Both the position numbers and the translations under genes were made by a program. Shown here piece by piece: positions 42,130-51,327 of a DNA stretch of 64,000 nt; the first letter of the stretch is position 1, and each line of letters starts with the position of its first letter. A model generated the notes under the pieces. It was not told the origin of the DNA, did no database searches, and saw only the letters and a program-made list of their open reading frames with translations. Origin of the DNA: DLKC01 sp002478885 (lineage in GTDB: Bacteria; Bacteroidota; Bacteroidia; Chitinophagales; Chitinophagaceae); contig JAXLUI010000001.1 of the NCBI GenBank assembly GCA_046329585.1, positions 3,398,785 to 3,462,784 of the forward strand, given 5' to 3'.

Positions 42130-44985
42130 ATGGAAACACAATTCAATTTTTCATCTTACAGGGATGACCAAAACGTGGTGCGGATTTTAAATCATAACCA
42201 GGCACCCGTTCGCAAACAGACAAAGAATCCGCTTCAACTTGCCAAAGAGTACATACAGGAAGCGGCAGGGGAGTATCGCATTAACAGCGACCTGCTGAAA
42301 GAGCTGGATAAGAATGTTGGCATCACCATGTCCGACGAAGGTGAATCCTTTAAACTGAAGGGGATAAAGAAAATGCTCGACAGCACGGTGGTGGACTATG
42401 CGCAAACCTACTATGGCTTACCCGTATGGCGCTCCGGACTTACCGTTGTGATGCAGGATGAGCCTTTACAGGTGCTGAGTTCGTCAAACTCGTCACAAAT
42501 GGCAATGAAAGTGCATAAACCAAAAATTGAGGTCGCCGGCAATGGCACTGGCGCATACCCTTACCTGCTTTACAGAGCGGTGGGCATACCGGGAACCAGG
42601 GAAGAAAACGATTTTAAGATCAACGAAAACAGGCTGGTGATATTTAAATACGAAGCCGCAAAACGTTACACCGACCACCCGGGAAATGAACAGGAAAAGA
42701 ACAGGCAACAGGGCTTCGTCGAAGAACATTTTACCATACCGCTGCCGCCTGTTGCCGATAGTATTAAAGACGGTGAATTTTACGTGGTTCATGAAGTATT
42801 GTTCACCTATTCATTGCCCGGCAAGAAAAAGCTCAACTGGCGCGCCATGATAGAAGCGGAAACAAACAGCGTACTTTACCTGCGCGCCCTCACAGATAAC
42901 CTGTTATCGGGTATGGTATTTAAATGCGATCCGATTACAGACAGCGGAAGCACCAGCAATAACCCGAACGCCTCCTCCGCCACATTGGATGGCGTGAGGG
43001 TAAGTGTGGCTTTACCAGGGCTTGTTGCACCATCAGGTGGACAGCAGGCACTGACTGGTGAATATGTGCGGGTGATCGATGACGAAGCGCCAACCGTGGC
43101 ACCACCAACAGAAGGAAGCCCCTACGACTTTAACTATGGCAGCCGCACCAATAATTTTGTTGCTGTGAATGCTTACTATCATTGTGATAAGTTCTTCAGA
43201 ATGTTGCACGACCTGGGCTTTGATATTCCATCCTATTTTGATGGAACGACCTTCCCGGTACATATTGACCACCGCGGGCATTTTGGTACCGCCAATGGCA
43301 TTGAAGTAAATGCATCCTGTAACGGAAACGCAGCCAGTAACGGTATTGGCCTTGTTGACTTCGAGCTCGCTACGCTGGCCGACACGTCAAGCCCGGTTGG
43401 CATTGCAGTGGATTTTAAAGTGGTGCTGCATGAACTTGGAGGCCATGGTATATTATGGGACCATGTGGACGGGCCTAACTTTGGTTTCTGCCATAGCGCT
43501 GGCGACAGCATCGCGGTCATCACAAACGATCCCGACTCCAATGCGCCTGACCGCTTTGAAACATTTCCATTCTCTTTCTACACATTCAGCCCATCAAGCC
43601 GGAGGAGGCACGACAGAACGCTCGCCGCTGGCTGGGGCTGGGGTGGTTCACAGGACGATGGCGGGTATGGCAGCGAACAGATCATGTCGACAACTATGTT
43701 CAGGATCTATCGTTCTATCGGTGGTGATCATTGGGACCTGAGCCGCAGGCAGCTTGCTTCAAAGATCGCGGTGTACTTAATTGTTCGTGCAGTTGGCACA
43801 CTTACGCCGGCATCAAACCCTTCTGACCCGGCAGGCTTTGAAACAGCGCTTGAAAATGCAGATGCAGGCAACTTTAGTTTCCTAAACCCGGCAGAAAGTT
43901 ATGCAGGCGGTGCTTATTATAAAGTGATCCGCTGGGCTTTTGAAAAGCAGGCGCTTTATCGCCCCTCCGGTGTTGACGCCACCCATGAAGGCAACCCTCC
44001 GGCAGTGGATGTTTATATCAATGACGGAAGGAATGGCGAATACCAGTTCCTTGCCAATCACTGGAGCTGCACAGATATCTGGAACAGGCGCAACAACACC
44101 GGCGACGGCTCAGGTGTGCACGAAGAACCCATCGTTGGCCAGACAAACTATGCCTGGGTAAAGATCAAAAACAGGGGCACACAAACCGCAACCAATATTG
44201 TGGTGAAAGGTTACCATGCCAAACCAGGTGTGGGGCTCACTTACCCCGATGACTGGATGGCGATGGACACCAACCAACTGGTTGCTTCGAACCTCGCTTC
44301 CGGCGCGGAACAGATCGTCGGCCCGTTTGAATGGGTGCCAAGTGAAGTAGGTCACGAATGTATGTTCATGAGTGTTTCTGCACTGCATGATCCCAGCAAT
44401 ATCGATGGCAGGATCACCGGTTCTATTCCTGAATGGAGAGTGGTGCCAAATGACAACAATATTGCACAACGCAATGTATCACCGGTTTCCGGCAGCAGCA
44501 ACTTAAATCTGGTTGCATCTATGGCCAACCTGCCTTTCTGGGCGCGCAATCCAAACAGCAAAGAGTCAAAGATTACACTCGATGTGCACCTGCCTGTATT
44601 CCTTGAGCAACGCGGATGGAGGCTTGACTTCAGCAACGCCGGCGGCAGAAGCTTTAACCTTCAACCAGGCGGCGAAAGAAAAATAGAAATGAGGATGATC
44701 GAAGGCAAACCATTTACCAAACAAGATGTGCTGGATGCCAAAGACGATAACAAAATTGTTATTTATGCAAACGCCGACGGCAACCTTATCGGCGGTATGA
44801 CCTACAATGTTGATCCCGATATGAAGCACCCTTCCAATTACCATGAACCAAAAGAAGAAGATTGCGGTAACAGCATAAAGGACTGGCTGAAGATGGCAGA
44901 AGCCTCTGGCAGGAATGTGAAATCTGTAAAGGTTAAACGCATAACCCTTGATATAGACTTCAGGACTGATTGCGACTGCGATTAG
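42130..44985 (+). CDS. Large gluzincin-like protein (FTP domain, HELGGH) with no N-terminal export signal
   Basis: 951 residues. Residues about 65-130 (VVDYAQTYYGLPVWRSGLTVVM) fit a fungalysin/thermolysin propeptide (FTP) domain. The zinc motif HELGGH is at 434-439, within VVLHELGGHGILWDHVDG. The glutamate of the NEGxSD-type third-ligand motif of M4/M36 peptidases is not seen; the corresponding stretch reads HSAGDSIAV. A CARDB-like beta domain (YAWVKIKNRGTQTATNIVVKG) follows and the C-terminus ends in DCDCD. The protein starts METQFNFSSYRDD with no signal peptide. Role and secretion route unclear. Confidence 0.78.
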   Translation: METQFNFSSYRDDQNVVRILNHNQAPVRKQTKNPLQLAKEYIQEAAGEYRINSDLLKELDKNVGITMSDEGESFKLKGIKKMLDSTVVDYAQTYYGLPVWRSGLTVVMQDEPLQVLSSSNSSQMAMKVHKPKIEVAGNGTGAYPYLLYRAVGIPGTREENDFKINENRLVIFKYEAAKRYTDHPGNEQEKNRQQGFVEEHFTIPLPPVADSIKDGEFYVVHEVLFTYSLPGKKKLNWRAMIEAETNSVLYLRALTDNLLSGMVFKCDPITDSGSTSNNPNASSATLDGVRVSVALPGLVAPSGGQQALTGEYVRVIDDEAPTVAPPTEGSPYDFNYGSRTNNFVAVNAYYHCDKFFRMLHDLGFDIPSYFDGTTFPVHIDHRGHFGTANGIEVNASCNGNAASNGIGLVDFELATLADTSSPVGIAVDFKVVLHELGGHGILWDHVDGPNFGFCHSAGDSIAVITNDPDSNAPDRFETFPFSFYTFSPSSRRRHDRTLAAGWGWGGSQDDGGYGSEQIMSTTMFRIYRSIGGDHWDLSRRQLASKIAVYLIVRAVGTLTPASNPSDPAGFETALENADAGNFSFLNPAESYAGGAYYKVIRWAFEKQALYRPSGVDATHEGNPPAVDVYINDGRNGEYQFLANHWSCTDIWNRRNNTGDGSGVHEEPIVGQTNYAWVKIKNRGTQTATNIVVKGYHAKPGVGLTYPDDWMAMDTNQLVASNLASGAEQIVGPFEWVPSEVGHECMFMSVSALHDPSNIDGRITGSIPEWRVVPNDNNIAQRNVSPVSGSSNLNLVASMANLPFWARNPNSKESKITLDVHLPVFLEQRGWRLDFSNAGGRSFNLQPGGERKIEMRMIEGKPFTKQDVLDAKDDNKIVIYANADGNLIGGMTYNVDPDMKHPSNYHEPKEEDCGNSIKDWLKMAEASGRNVKSVKVKRITLDIDFRTDCDCD

Positions 44986-44999
44986 TTAATCCTGCCTCA

Positions 45000-45032
45000 A
45001 AGAAAGCGCCCTCCGGGAAAGGGCGCTTTCTT
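45000..45032 (+). terminator. Terminator after the large gluzincin-like gene
   Basis: AAGAAAGCGCCCT pairs perfectly with AGGGCGCTTTCTT around a 7-base loop and is followed by ATTTTC. It lies 15 bp after the stop codon. Confidence 0.85.
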
Positions 45033-45085
45033 ATTTTCAGCCGGCAACAAAATAACTGCAGCGATGCACAAAGAACCGGGCGATG

Positions 45086-45105
45086 AAGTGAGTGACACAA
45101 CGAAG
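45086..45105 (+). repeat. Short dispersed repeat, copy 4 (GTGACAC type)
   Basis: AAGTGAGTGACACAACGAAG, preceded by GATG instead of GTAC. Between the terminator and the DUF1080 gene. Confidence 0.65.
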
Positions 45106-45190
45106 TACCACAATGATCTGGAAGCCCGGAACAAAAAATGCTGCAACGATTTTCAAACTGTTTTTAGTTACCTTAGGCAAAACAATCCGC

Positions 45191-45961
45191 ATGCGCAATT
45201 TCACCTGGCTGTTCCTTTTTGCCGCAATACTTTTTACCTCCTTTAATGTCCGAGATACAACGAAAAAATGGGTAAGCCTTTTCGATGGCAAAGACCTGGA
45301 AGGATGGACACCAAAGATTGCGGGCTATGCTTCGGGTGAAAACTTTGGCAATACTTTTCGGGTAGAGCATGGCATACTCAGCATTCGCTACAATGCTTAT
45401 GATAGTTTTCGCAACAGGTTTGGTGCCTTATATTTCAATAAAAAATTTACCAACTATCGCCTTAGGGTAGAATATCGTTTTGTGGGCGACCTTACACCTG
45501 GCGCACCAACATGGGGCTACCGCGATGGCGGCATTCAATATCACTGTCAAAGTCCTTCGTCGATGGGAATTGATCAGCCTTTTCCACTTTGCCTCGAATA
45601 CAATCTGCTTGGCGGCAATGGTAAAGATGAACGGCCGGATGGGGAGATCTGCGCCAATGGCATTTATGTTTCCATCAACGGCAAACGCAACGACAGCTAT
45701 TGTACAACACCTTTTGTGCAACACACTTTTCACGGCGACCAATGGGTTACCGCAGAGATCGATGTGCATGATGGCAAGGTTAAGCATTATGTGAACGGCG
45801 AAGAGATTTTGCGCTATGAAGATCCGCGTTACGACACAGCGAATGCGCTGGTTAAAAAGCTTGGCATAACTAACGCCGATGCAGTGAAAGAAGGCTACAT
45901 TTCTTTGCAGTCTAACAGTCACCCGATGGACTTTCGCAAGATCGAGATTATGGAGTATTGA
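45191..45961 (+). CDS. DUF1080 (3-keto-disaccharide hydrolase-like) exported protein
   Basis: 256 residues from 45191, the ATG that opens a Sec signal (MRNFTWLFLFAAILFTSFNV); upstream in-frame ATGs lack one. WVSLFDGKDLEGWTPKIAG is the DUF1080 opening, and YRLRVEYRFVGDLTPG, DGGIQYHCQSPSS and FRKIEIMEY follow the LamG-like jelly-roll. Related proteins hydrolyse or bind 3-keto-glycosides or glycans. Single gene following a terminator and a repeat, with no sugar-oxidoreductase neighbour. Confidence 0.85.
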   Translation: MRNFTWLFLFAAILFTSFNVRDTTKKWVSLFDGKDLEGWTPKIAGYASGENFGNTFRVEHGILSIRYNAYDSFRNRFGALYFNKKFTNYRLRVEYRFVGDLTPGAPTWGYRDGGIQYHCQSPSSMGIDQPFPLCLEYNLLGGNGKDERPDGEICANGIYVSINGKRNDSYCTTPFVQHTFHGDQWVTAEIDVHDGKVKHYVNGEEILRYEDPRYDTANALVKKLGITNADAVKEGYISLQSNSHPMDFRKIEIMEY

Positions 45962-46114
45962 CAATATTTTTGTGAACCCGTCAACCTATAAAATGGCATC
46001 GCCGGTTGTGCTGTAAGTGCCGGCTTACATGGGATCATTCACACGGTGGTTTTGAATATTGGATCAGCCTTTCTTTCGCATGCAAAAAAAGAAACACATT
46101 AATAGCAGCCTGCT

Positions 46115-46122
46115 TATTTTTG
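46115..46122 (+). promoter_or_regulatory. -7 element next to the MBL-fold gene start
   Basis: TATTTTTG matches TAnnTTTG but ends only 7 bp before the ATG at 46130. If used, transcription would begin at or beside the start codon, giving a leaderless mRNA. Confidence 0.4.
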
Positions 46123-46129
46123 ATGCCGC

Positions 46130-46966
46130 ATGCAGCTTTACATCTCCTCTCTGAATTCTGGCAGCAATGCCAACTGCTACTACATCGGCAATGACACCGA
46201 TGCATTACTGATTGATGCGGGGCTCAGCTGCAGGGAAACAGAAAAGCGCATGAAGTTACTCGGCCTTTCGATGAAGAAAGTGAAGGGAGTTTTTATTTCA
46301 CATGAACACAGCGATCACATCAATGGCTTGCAGCAATTATCGAAGAAATTTCAGCTGCCTGTTTATATCACAGAAGCCACGCTTGAAAACAGCCATATTC
46401 CGCTTGAAAAAGATTGCATTAGAACTTTTAAACACGGCAGCAGGATGATGATTGGCGACTTATGCGTGCATGCTTTTCGAAAGAGCCACGATGCGATCGA
46501 TCCGCATAGTTTTATGATCTCGGCTTATGGCATTAACATTGGCGTGATCACTGATATAGGCCATGCATGCAAAGAAGTGATTGCATGCTTTAGCCAGTGC
46601 CACGCGGCTTTTCTTGAATCAAATTATTGCGAGGATATGCTTGCCAACGGCAACTACCCCTACCACCTGAAAAAAAGAATTGCCGGAAGTGAAGGGCATT
46701 TGTCCAATGCCGCAGCTTTGGAATTATTCAGGAAACATGCATCAAAAGATTTACAGCTACTGCTGCTGTCGCATTTGTCGAAAAATAATAACAGACCTGA
46801 ACTGGCGGCCGCCGTATTTGCACCACATGCCGGTAACACAAAAATTGTAGTGGCATCGCGTCACGAACCCTCGCCCGTTTTTTGTATTGAATTGTTACCT
46901 CCTGTGAATGCTCCTTTAAAAAGTCTTGTAGCAACAAAACTGCAGCAACTATCGCTGTTTCAGTGA
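46130..46966 (+). CDS. Metallo-beta-lactamase-fold hydrolase (YycJ/WalJ type)
   Basis: 278 residues. ISSLNSGSNANCYYIG at the N-terminus, the metal-binding HEHSDH (SHEHSDHING), then ITDIGH and FLESNYCEDML are the YycJ/WalJ pattern; the last metal His is in LLSHLSKNNN. Proteins of this family are DNA- or RNA-directed hydrolases, and WalJ influences DNA replication-linked processes in Firmicutes. Cytoplasmic. It stands alone and its promoter element is almost at the start codon. Confidence 0.88.
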   Translation: MQLYISSLNSGSNANCYYIGNDTDALLIDAGLSCRETEKRMKLLGLSMKKVKGVFISHEHSDHINGLQQLSKKFQLPVYITEATLENSHIPLEKDCIRTFKHGSRMMIGDLCVHAFRKSHDAIDPHSFMISAYGINIGVITDIGHACKEVIACFSQCHAAFLESNYCEDMLANGNYPYHLKKRIAGSEGHLSNAAALELFRKHASKDLQLLLLSHLSKNNNRPELAAAVFAPHAGNTKIVVASRHEPSPVFCIELLPPVNAPLKSLVATKLQQLSLFQ

Positions 46967-47076
46967 TAGCCGGGGGGAACTTAGAACACAGGCCCGGGAT
47001 GACAGGTATTCAGGTGCGATGGAAGCTGAATTGAGCAGATCAGTCCGCCATAAAATATATCAACGCTGATACATTA

Positions 47077-48924
47077 TTATTTATTCATAACCGGTAACTC
47101 TATATAAGTCGCCATGTTGCTGTTGCAGTAGATGCGCTGTTCCGCCCTGATAAAATCAGATTCTTTCGCTTCAAAAATATTGGGCACATATTTCTGCGGG
47201 TTGCGGTCAATTACCGGGAACCAGGTGCTTTGGATTTGTATCATCAGCTTATGCCCTTTCTTAAATGTATGATTAATGTCGTGCAGGTTGATCACGAACT
47301 CCTCTGGTTTGTTGGGTTCAAGCGGCGAAGGGTTACTGAAACTCTTTCTGAATCTCCCCCGAAAGACCTCCATGGCAACGGGCAATTCGTAACCACTCAT
47401 AAGCAGGTTATGCTTGTCCTGATCGGGATATACATCAATGAGTTTTACAACCCAGTCTGCATCACTGCCCGATGTGCTTGCAAACAGGTGCGCCACGATA
47501 GAGCCCGTAACAGTTAAATCACTGGTAAGCGTTGCTGCGGTAAAGCTGGCTACGTCTGGCCTGGAGCTTACAAAGCGCTGGTCTTCCACCTGCCAAGGCC
47601 TCCAACGGCTGCCTTCGCCATACGTGGCTTCTATGGGTTGTGTGCGGTAGGGTACTGGCTTTTTAGGGTCGCTTATATAACTTACAAAACCTGTTGGAGC
47701 AGTTGGTTTGCTAAAGTCACAGGTACCATTGGCATTTGCATACAATCTCTTCTTCACCGCATCTTTTGGCGGCCAGGTCTCGTAGGTTTTCCATTGGTTG
47801 CTGCCTGTTTGAAAACAGTAGGCCTCGTCAAATTTTCCGTCGCCAATACCTTTGAGCCAGTAGTCAAACCATTTCTTTTGCAGTGCATGAAACCATGTGC
47901 CTGTTTTACTGCCGAATGCGATCTTTCCAAGACTGTCTGCGTTATCGCTTCTCCATTGACCGTGATTCCAGGGGCCGAGACAAATATAATTGCGGTTAAA
48001 ACTGTCTTTCTGTTCCATGTGGCGGTACATGAGCTGCGGCCCGTTGATGTCTTCCTGGTCATAATAGCCGCCTACATGCAGCATCGGTATCTGCGGCCGG
48101 TCCACATAACTCAGTGGTGAATTCTTTTGCCAGAAGCTATCATAGTTCGGGTGTTTGGTAAAATTATTCCAGGTGGGTATGCTGTTATGAAAATATTGCT
48201 CATTCACATTCTTTAGAGAGCCGAGATTGAGATACCAGTTAAAAAGATCGAACTGTGGAAAAGGGAAGTCGCTGTCTGTTGTTTTATCGTGCTCTATTTC
48301 ATAACTGTACTCCATGCCGTAGCTCAAACGAAAAGCGCCGTTGTGGTGAAAATCATCACCCATAAAAAGGTCGCCCATACAGGCCTGCTCCGATGCAGCT
48401 TTCATCGCCGGGTGTGGGTCAACAGAACCAGTCAGCGCAAGCCAGCCTGGATACGAAATGCCCAATATCCCCGCTTTGCCATTGTTGTTTTGGAGGTTTT
48501 TTATAAGCCAGTCAACAGTATCCCAGGTATCGGTGCTTTCATCAATAGTCCCTGGTTGCTTTGCATGCGTAAGCGGCTGGTGAATTTCCATGTTGCCTTC
48601 GCTTTTGTATTTGCCGCGTATATCCTGGAAAATAAAATAGTAGCCCTCTTTGGCCATATCACCATAGTAGCCACCAAAATCCGCGAAGTCAAAACTGCTT
48701 CCATCCGGCACATCCATGTCTGCTCCATAGGGCGTACGGGTAATCAAAACAGGCACTGCTGATGCCGCCCCAACAGGTGTAAGAATCATGGTAAATAATT
48801 TCACACCGTCACGCATCGGCACCATTACTGAGGTTTTTTTATAAGCCTTTATCACGTTGCCCTGCGCATGCACATTTACAATAAAACCGATGATCGTAAA
48901 AAGAAGCAAGCAATTTTTTTTCAT
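47077..48924 (-). CDS. CocE/NonD-family hydrolase (S15), exported
   Basis: 615 residues from the start at 48924 (MKKNCLLLFTIIGFIVNVHAQ, a Sec signal); a longer in-frame start adds 36 residues with no signal. The S15 alpha/beta-hydrolase core is seen in VMVPMRDGVKLFTMI, the nucleophile Ser157 in GILGISYPGW, and a later beta-sandwich domain (TLTSDLTVTGSIVAHLFAS). The family includes cocaine esterase, X-Pro dipeptidyl peptidase and glutaryl-7-ACA acylase. Substrate unknown, probably an acyl or peptide compound outside the cytoplasm. Confidence 0.9.
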   Translation of the reverse strand: MKKNCLLLFTIIGFIVNVHAQGNVIKAYKKTSVMVPMRDGVKLFTMILTPVGAASAVPVLITRTPYGADMDVPDGSSFDFADFGGYYGDMAKEGYYFIFQDIRGKYKSEGNMEIHQPLTHAKQPGTIDESTDTWDTVDWLIKNLQNNNGKAGILGISYPGWLALTGSVDPHPAMKAASEQACMGDLFMGDDFHHNGAFRLSYGMEYSYEIEHDKTTDSDFPFPQFDLFNWYLNLGSLKNVNEQYFHNSIPTWNNFTKHPNYDSFWQKNSPLSYVDRPQIPMLHVGGYYDQEDINGPQLMYRHMEQKDSFNRNYICLGPWNHGQWRSDNADSLGKIAFGSKTGTWFHALQKKWFDYWLKGIGDGKFDEAYCFQTGSNQWKTYETWPPKDAVKKRLYANANGTCDFSKPTAPTGFVSYISDPKKPVPYRTQPIEATYGEGSRWRPWQVEDQRFVSSRPDVASFTAATLTSDLTVTGSIVAHLFASTSGSDADWVVKLIDVYPDQDKHNLLMSGYELPVAMEVFRGRFRKSFSNPSPLEPNKPEEFVINLHDINHTFKKGHKLMIQIQSTWFPVIDRNPQKYVPNIFEAKESDFIRAEQRIYCNSNMATYIELPVMNK

Positions 48925-49012
48925 GAAGCAGTTTTGTAATGAAAATAAAACTAAAACTAACCAATTTGATTTTATTTTTTGTATGCCGGTCAATCGCTTT
49001 TCATGCATCTTC

Positions 49013-49030
49013 CGTTGCGTCGCACCCTTC
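49013..49030 (-). repeat. Short dispersed repeat, copy 5 (GCGACGC type)
   Basis: CGTTGCGTCGCACCCTTC, a shortened copy in the divergent gap between the CocE-like and cupredoxin genes. Confidence 0.65.
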
Positions 49031-49108
49031 AACGTTCAAATCTTTATTGAACAAGAATCAATGTCTGTTCGTAAGCTCCGGCAGCCATTCTCCAAATGTT
49101 AAATTTTA

Positions 49109-49136
49109 AAAAAGCGGCCAAAATCATAGCCGCTTT
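49109..49136. other. Hairpin upstream of the cupredoxin gene
   Basis: AAAAGCGGC and GCCGCTTT pair around a 10-base loop. It lies between divergent genes, 36 bp before the cupredoxin start, where a terminator is not expected; it may be a leader structure or the remnant of a terminator. Confidence 0.4.
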
Positions 49137-49171
49137 GTCGGGCTTGGGGGTTTAATAAGGAAAACACACTT

Positions 49172-49531
49172 ATGAAAAAGCGTTTAATCATCCTCTGCAT
49201 GATCACGATAACAATAACTGGTACTGTAATGCTGGCCTGCAGCAAAAGCAGCAGCGGCTATGGGGGCAACAATACAAGTGGCAGCGGAAGCGCAGTGTCT
49301 ATAAAAAGCATGGCTTTCTCCATTACGTCACTTAGCGTAACAGCGGGCACTAAAGTCACCTGGACCAACAATGATGGCATTGACCATACCGTTACTGCTG
49401 ACGATGGAAGCTTCGATAGTGGCAACATCGCGCCGGGTGGCACCTTTAATCATACTTTCGCCACAGCAGGCACAGTGAATTATCATTGTGCCATTCATTC
49501 CATGATGAAGGCATCTGTAATTGTGAATTAA
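49172..49531 (+). CDS. Plastocyanin-like cupredoxin lipoprotein
   Basis: 119 residues. A lipoprotein signal (residues 1-23) ends in LACSKSSSG with the lipobox Cys at 23; a Gly/Ser linker follows. The single-domain cupredoxin has type-1 copper ligands His72 (IDHTV), Cys106, His109 and Met112 (CAIHSMM). Such proteins carry electrons in the periplasm. It is the first gene after a hairpin and is followed after 56 bp by a polysaccharide deacetylase on the same strand, but no functional link is evident. Confidence 0.88.
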   Translation: MKKRLIILCMITITITGTVMLACSKSSSGYGGNNTSGSGSAVSIKSMAFSITSLSVTAGTKVTWTNNDGIDHTVTADDGSFDSGNIAPGGTFNHTFATAGTVNYHCAIHSMMKASVIVN

Positions 49532-49587
49532 GAATTCAGCCATAGCTTTATTAAAGCCGGGATTGAAAAAAATCTTTACTTTAATAA

Positions 49588-50403
49588 ATGAATACGATCT
49601 TACGCGCAGCCATATTTTACACCTTCATCACAGGCATAGTTCATGTCAGTTATGCACAATCAACTTCTAAAGTTCCATGGCCAAAAGGGAAAGAGGCAGC
49701 TATCAGCCTGAGCTTCGACGATGCACGTTTTAGCCAGGTAGATCGTGGCACGGCACTGCTCGACAGCATGCAGGTGAAAGCTACCTTTTACCTGGTTCCT
49801 GCCGCCGCAGAACAAAGAATGGAAGGCTGGAAGAAAGCCGTTGCTGCCGGTCATGAAATGGGCAACCATTCCCTGTTTCATCCCTGCTCAGGCAACTTCG
49901 AATGGTCAAGAAATCATGCATTGGAGAACTACACGCTCGATAGCATGCGTTATGAACTAGTCGAATCAAACAACCGCATTGAAAAAATGCTCGGTGTTAA
50001 GCCAATCGTATTTGCTTATCCATGCGGACAAAAATTTGTAGGCCGCGGGGTAAACACCAAGAGTTACGTTCCATTGATCGCAGAAATGTTTATTACCGGC
50101 CGCGGTTTTATGGAAGAAACACCCAACGATCCGGCCTATGTTGACTTTGCTCAGATTACCGGTATTGAAATGGATGGCAAAGACTTTGAACAGTTACTGC
50201 CAATGATTGAGGCGGCACGAAAAAAAGGGCAGTGGGTAGTATTGGCAGGTCACGAAATGGCCGACGATGGTGTTCAAACCACGCGGCTCGCCATGCTGAG
50301 AAAGCTGATCGCTTACGTGAAAGATCCGGCTAATAAAATGTGGGTAGCACCTGTGGGCGAAGTGGCAAAATATATTAGTGGAAAACGGGCAGCAATGGAA
50401 TAA
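49588..50403 (+). CDS. Polysaccharide deacetylase (NodB homology), exported
   Basis: 271 residues with a Sec signal (about 1-22). The NodB motifs are visible: SFDD (Asp44-Asp45), HxxxxH-type HSLFHP (His94, His98), and the later FAYPCG. It would remove N- or O-acetyl groups from a polysaccharide or peptidoglycan on the cell surface, using a divalent metal. It follows the cupredoxin by 56 bp on the same strand; a shared promoter is possible. Substrate unknown. Confidence 0.9.
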   Translation: MNTILRAAIFYTFITGIVHVSYAQSTSKVPWPKGKEAAISLSFDDARFSQVDRGTALLDSMQVKATFYLVPAAAEQRMEGWKKAVAAGHEMGNHSLFHPCSGNFEWSRNHALENYTLDSMRYELVESNNRIEKMLGVKPIVFAYPCGQKFVGRGVNTKSYVPLIAEMFITGRGFMEETPNDPAYVDFAQITGIEMDGKDFEQLLPMIEAARKKGQWVVLAGHEMADDGVQTTRLAMLRKLIAYVKDPANKMWVAPVGEVAKYISGKRAAME

Positions 50404-50445
50404 ATTTTCACCAACCTGCCATCAGCAATAATGGGCAGAAAGAGC

Positions 50446-51213
50446 TTATTGCGAAATATCTTCTTCGCCGGTCAGGTCGGCTCTTTCAACAGCATCCATA
50501 ACCGAAGGCGCATAATTTAGCCAGCTGTTCAATTCGGGAATATAAATTTCCGCTGCATCTTTATCTGCAAACAGTTTGTAATCAAATTTCGAATAGCCAT
50601 AGATGATATACCCCGGGTAATACCATTGCAATTTATGGGCTATCGCGTATTGCATTTTCAGCAGCATCAGGTACTTACCGGGACTGCATTTCTTGTAGGC
50701 AGGATGGTAAAAATTCATGATGCCCGCAATGCTTTTTTCGCCTTTGTCAAATACGCCTACAGCGATCAATAAATCTTTATCCCTCACCTCAACCATGTAA
50801 CTGTCGAACACATTTGCCTGGCTGTCTCCAAAAAGCCATTGCTGTACCGAACTGGCGGGATCGAAGTCTATCCCCGTTTTGTACAACGCGTAAAGTGCTT
50901 CCACTTCTTCATTTACTTCCGTGGGTTTTATGCTGTGGGAAAAACGGCTGTTGTTTTGCATAAGTAGTCTTAGCCGCCTGCTGAACCTGATCGATAAAAT
51001 ATTGTACCGCAGCCAGAACACGCGGTACAATCGATCCTGTTCTGTAATAAAATGTGTGGTGAACAAGCTTTGGAACATCCTGTACCATCCGCGCTCAAGA
51101 AAGGCATCAAGCTGCCTGCCTTTTAGTTGTTCCGGATAATAAATGGATGGCTCAGTCAAGATGGATAATGTTTTTCGAAATTCCTGCCGTAAATCTAAAA
51201 AGCTTTTAGCCAA
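50446..51213 (-). CDS. Arginyl-tRNA-protein transferase-like (ATE C-terminal domain)
   Basis: 255 residues. The second half reads SPGKYLMLLKMQYAIAHKL, YYPGYIIYGYSKFDYKLF and PELNSWLNYAPSV, the pattern of the ATE/Bpt GNAT-type acyltransferase domain that transfers an amino acid from aminoacyl-tRNA to a protein N-terminus. The N-terminal zinc-binding cysteine cluster of full-length Bpt is absent. Cytoplasmic, no signal. It diverges from the DUF4403 gene; the start codons are 114 bp apart. Confidence 0.7.
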   Translation of the reverse strand: MAKSFLDLRQEFRKTLSILTEPSIYYPEQLKGRQLDAFLERGWYRMFQSLFTTHFITEQDRLYRVFWLRYNILSIRFSRRLRLLMQNNSRFSHSIKPTEVNEEVEALYALYKTGIDFDPASSVQQWLFGDSQANVFDSYMVEVRDKDLLIAVGVFDKGEKSIAGIMNFYHPAYKKCSPGKYLMLLKMQYAIAHKLQWYYPGYIIYGYSKFDYKLFADKDAAEIYIPELNSWLNYAPSVMDAVERADLTGEEDISQ

Positions 51214-51327
51214 AATTTTGTTTGCGGCATGAAATTGTTAAAGGTTAATTGCAGTACTCAAACTTCGGTAGTTAAGGGCCGTTTACAAAAGATAATGATT
51301 AAATTTAAAGACAGCAACAGTGGCAGT

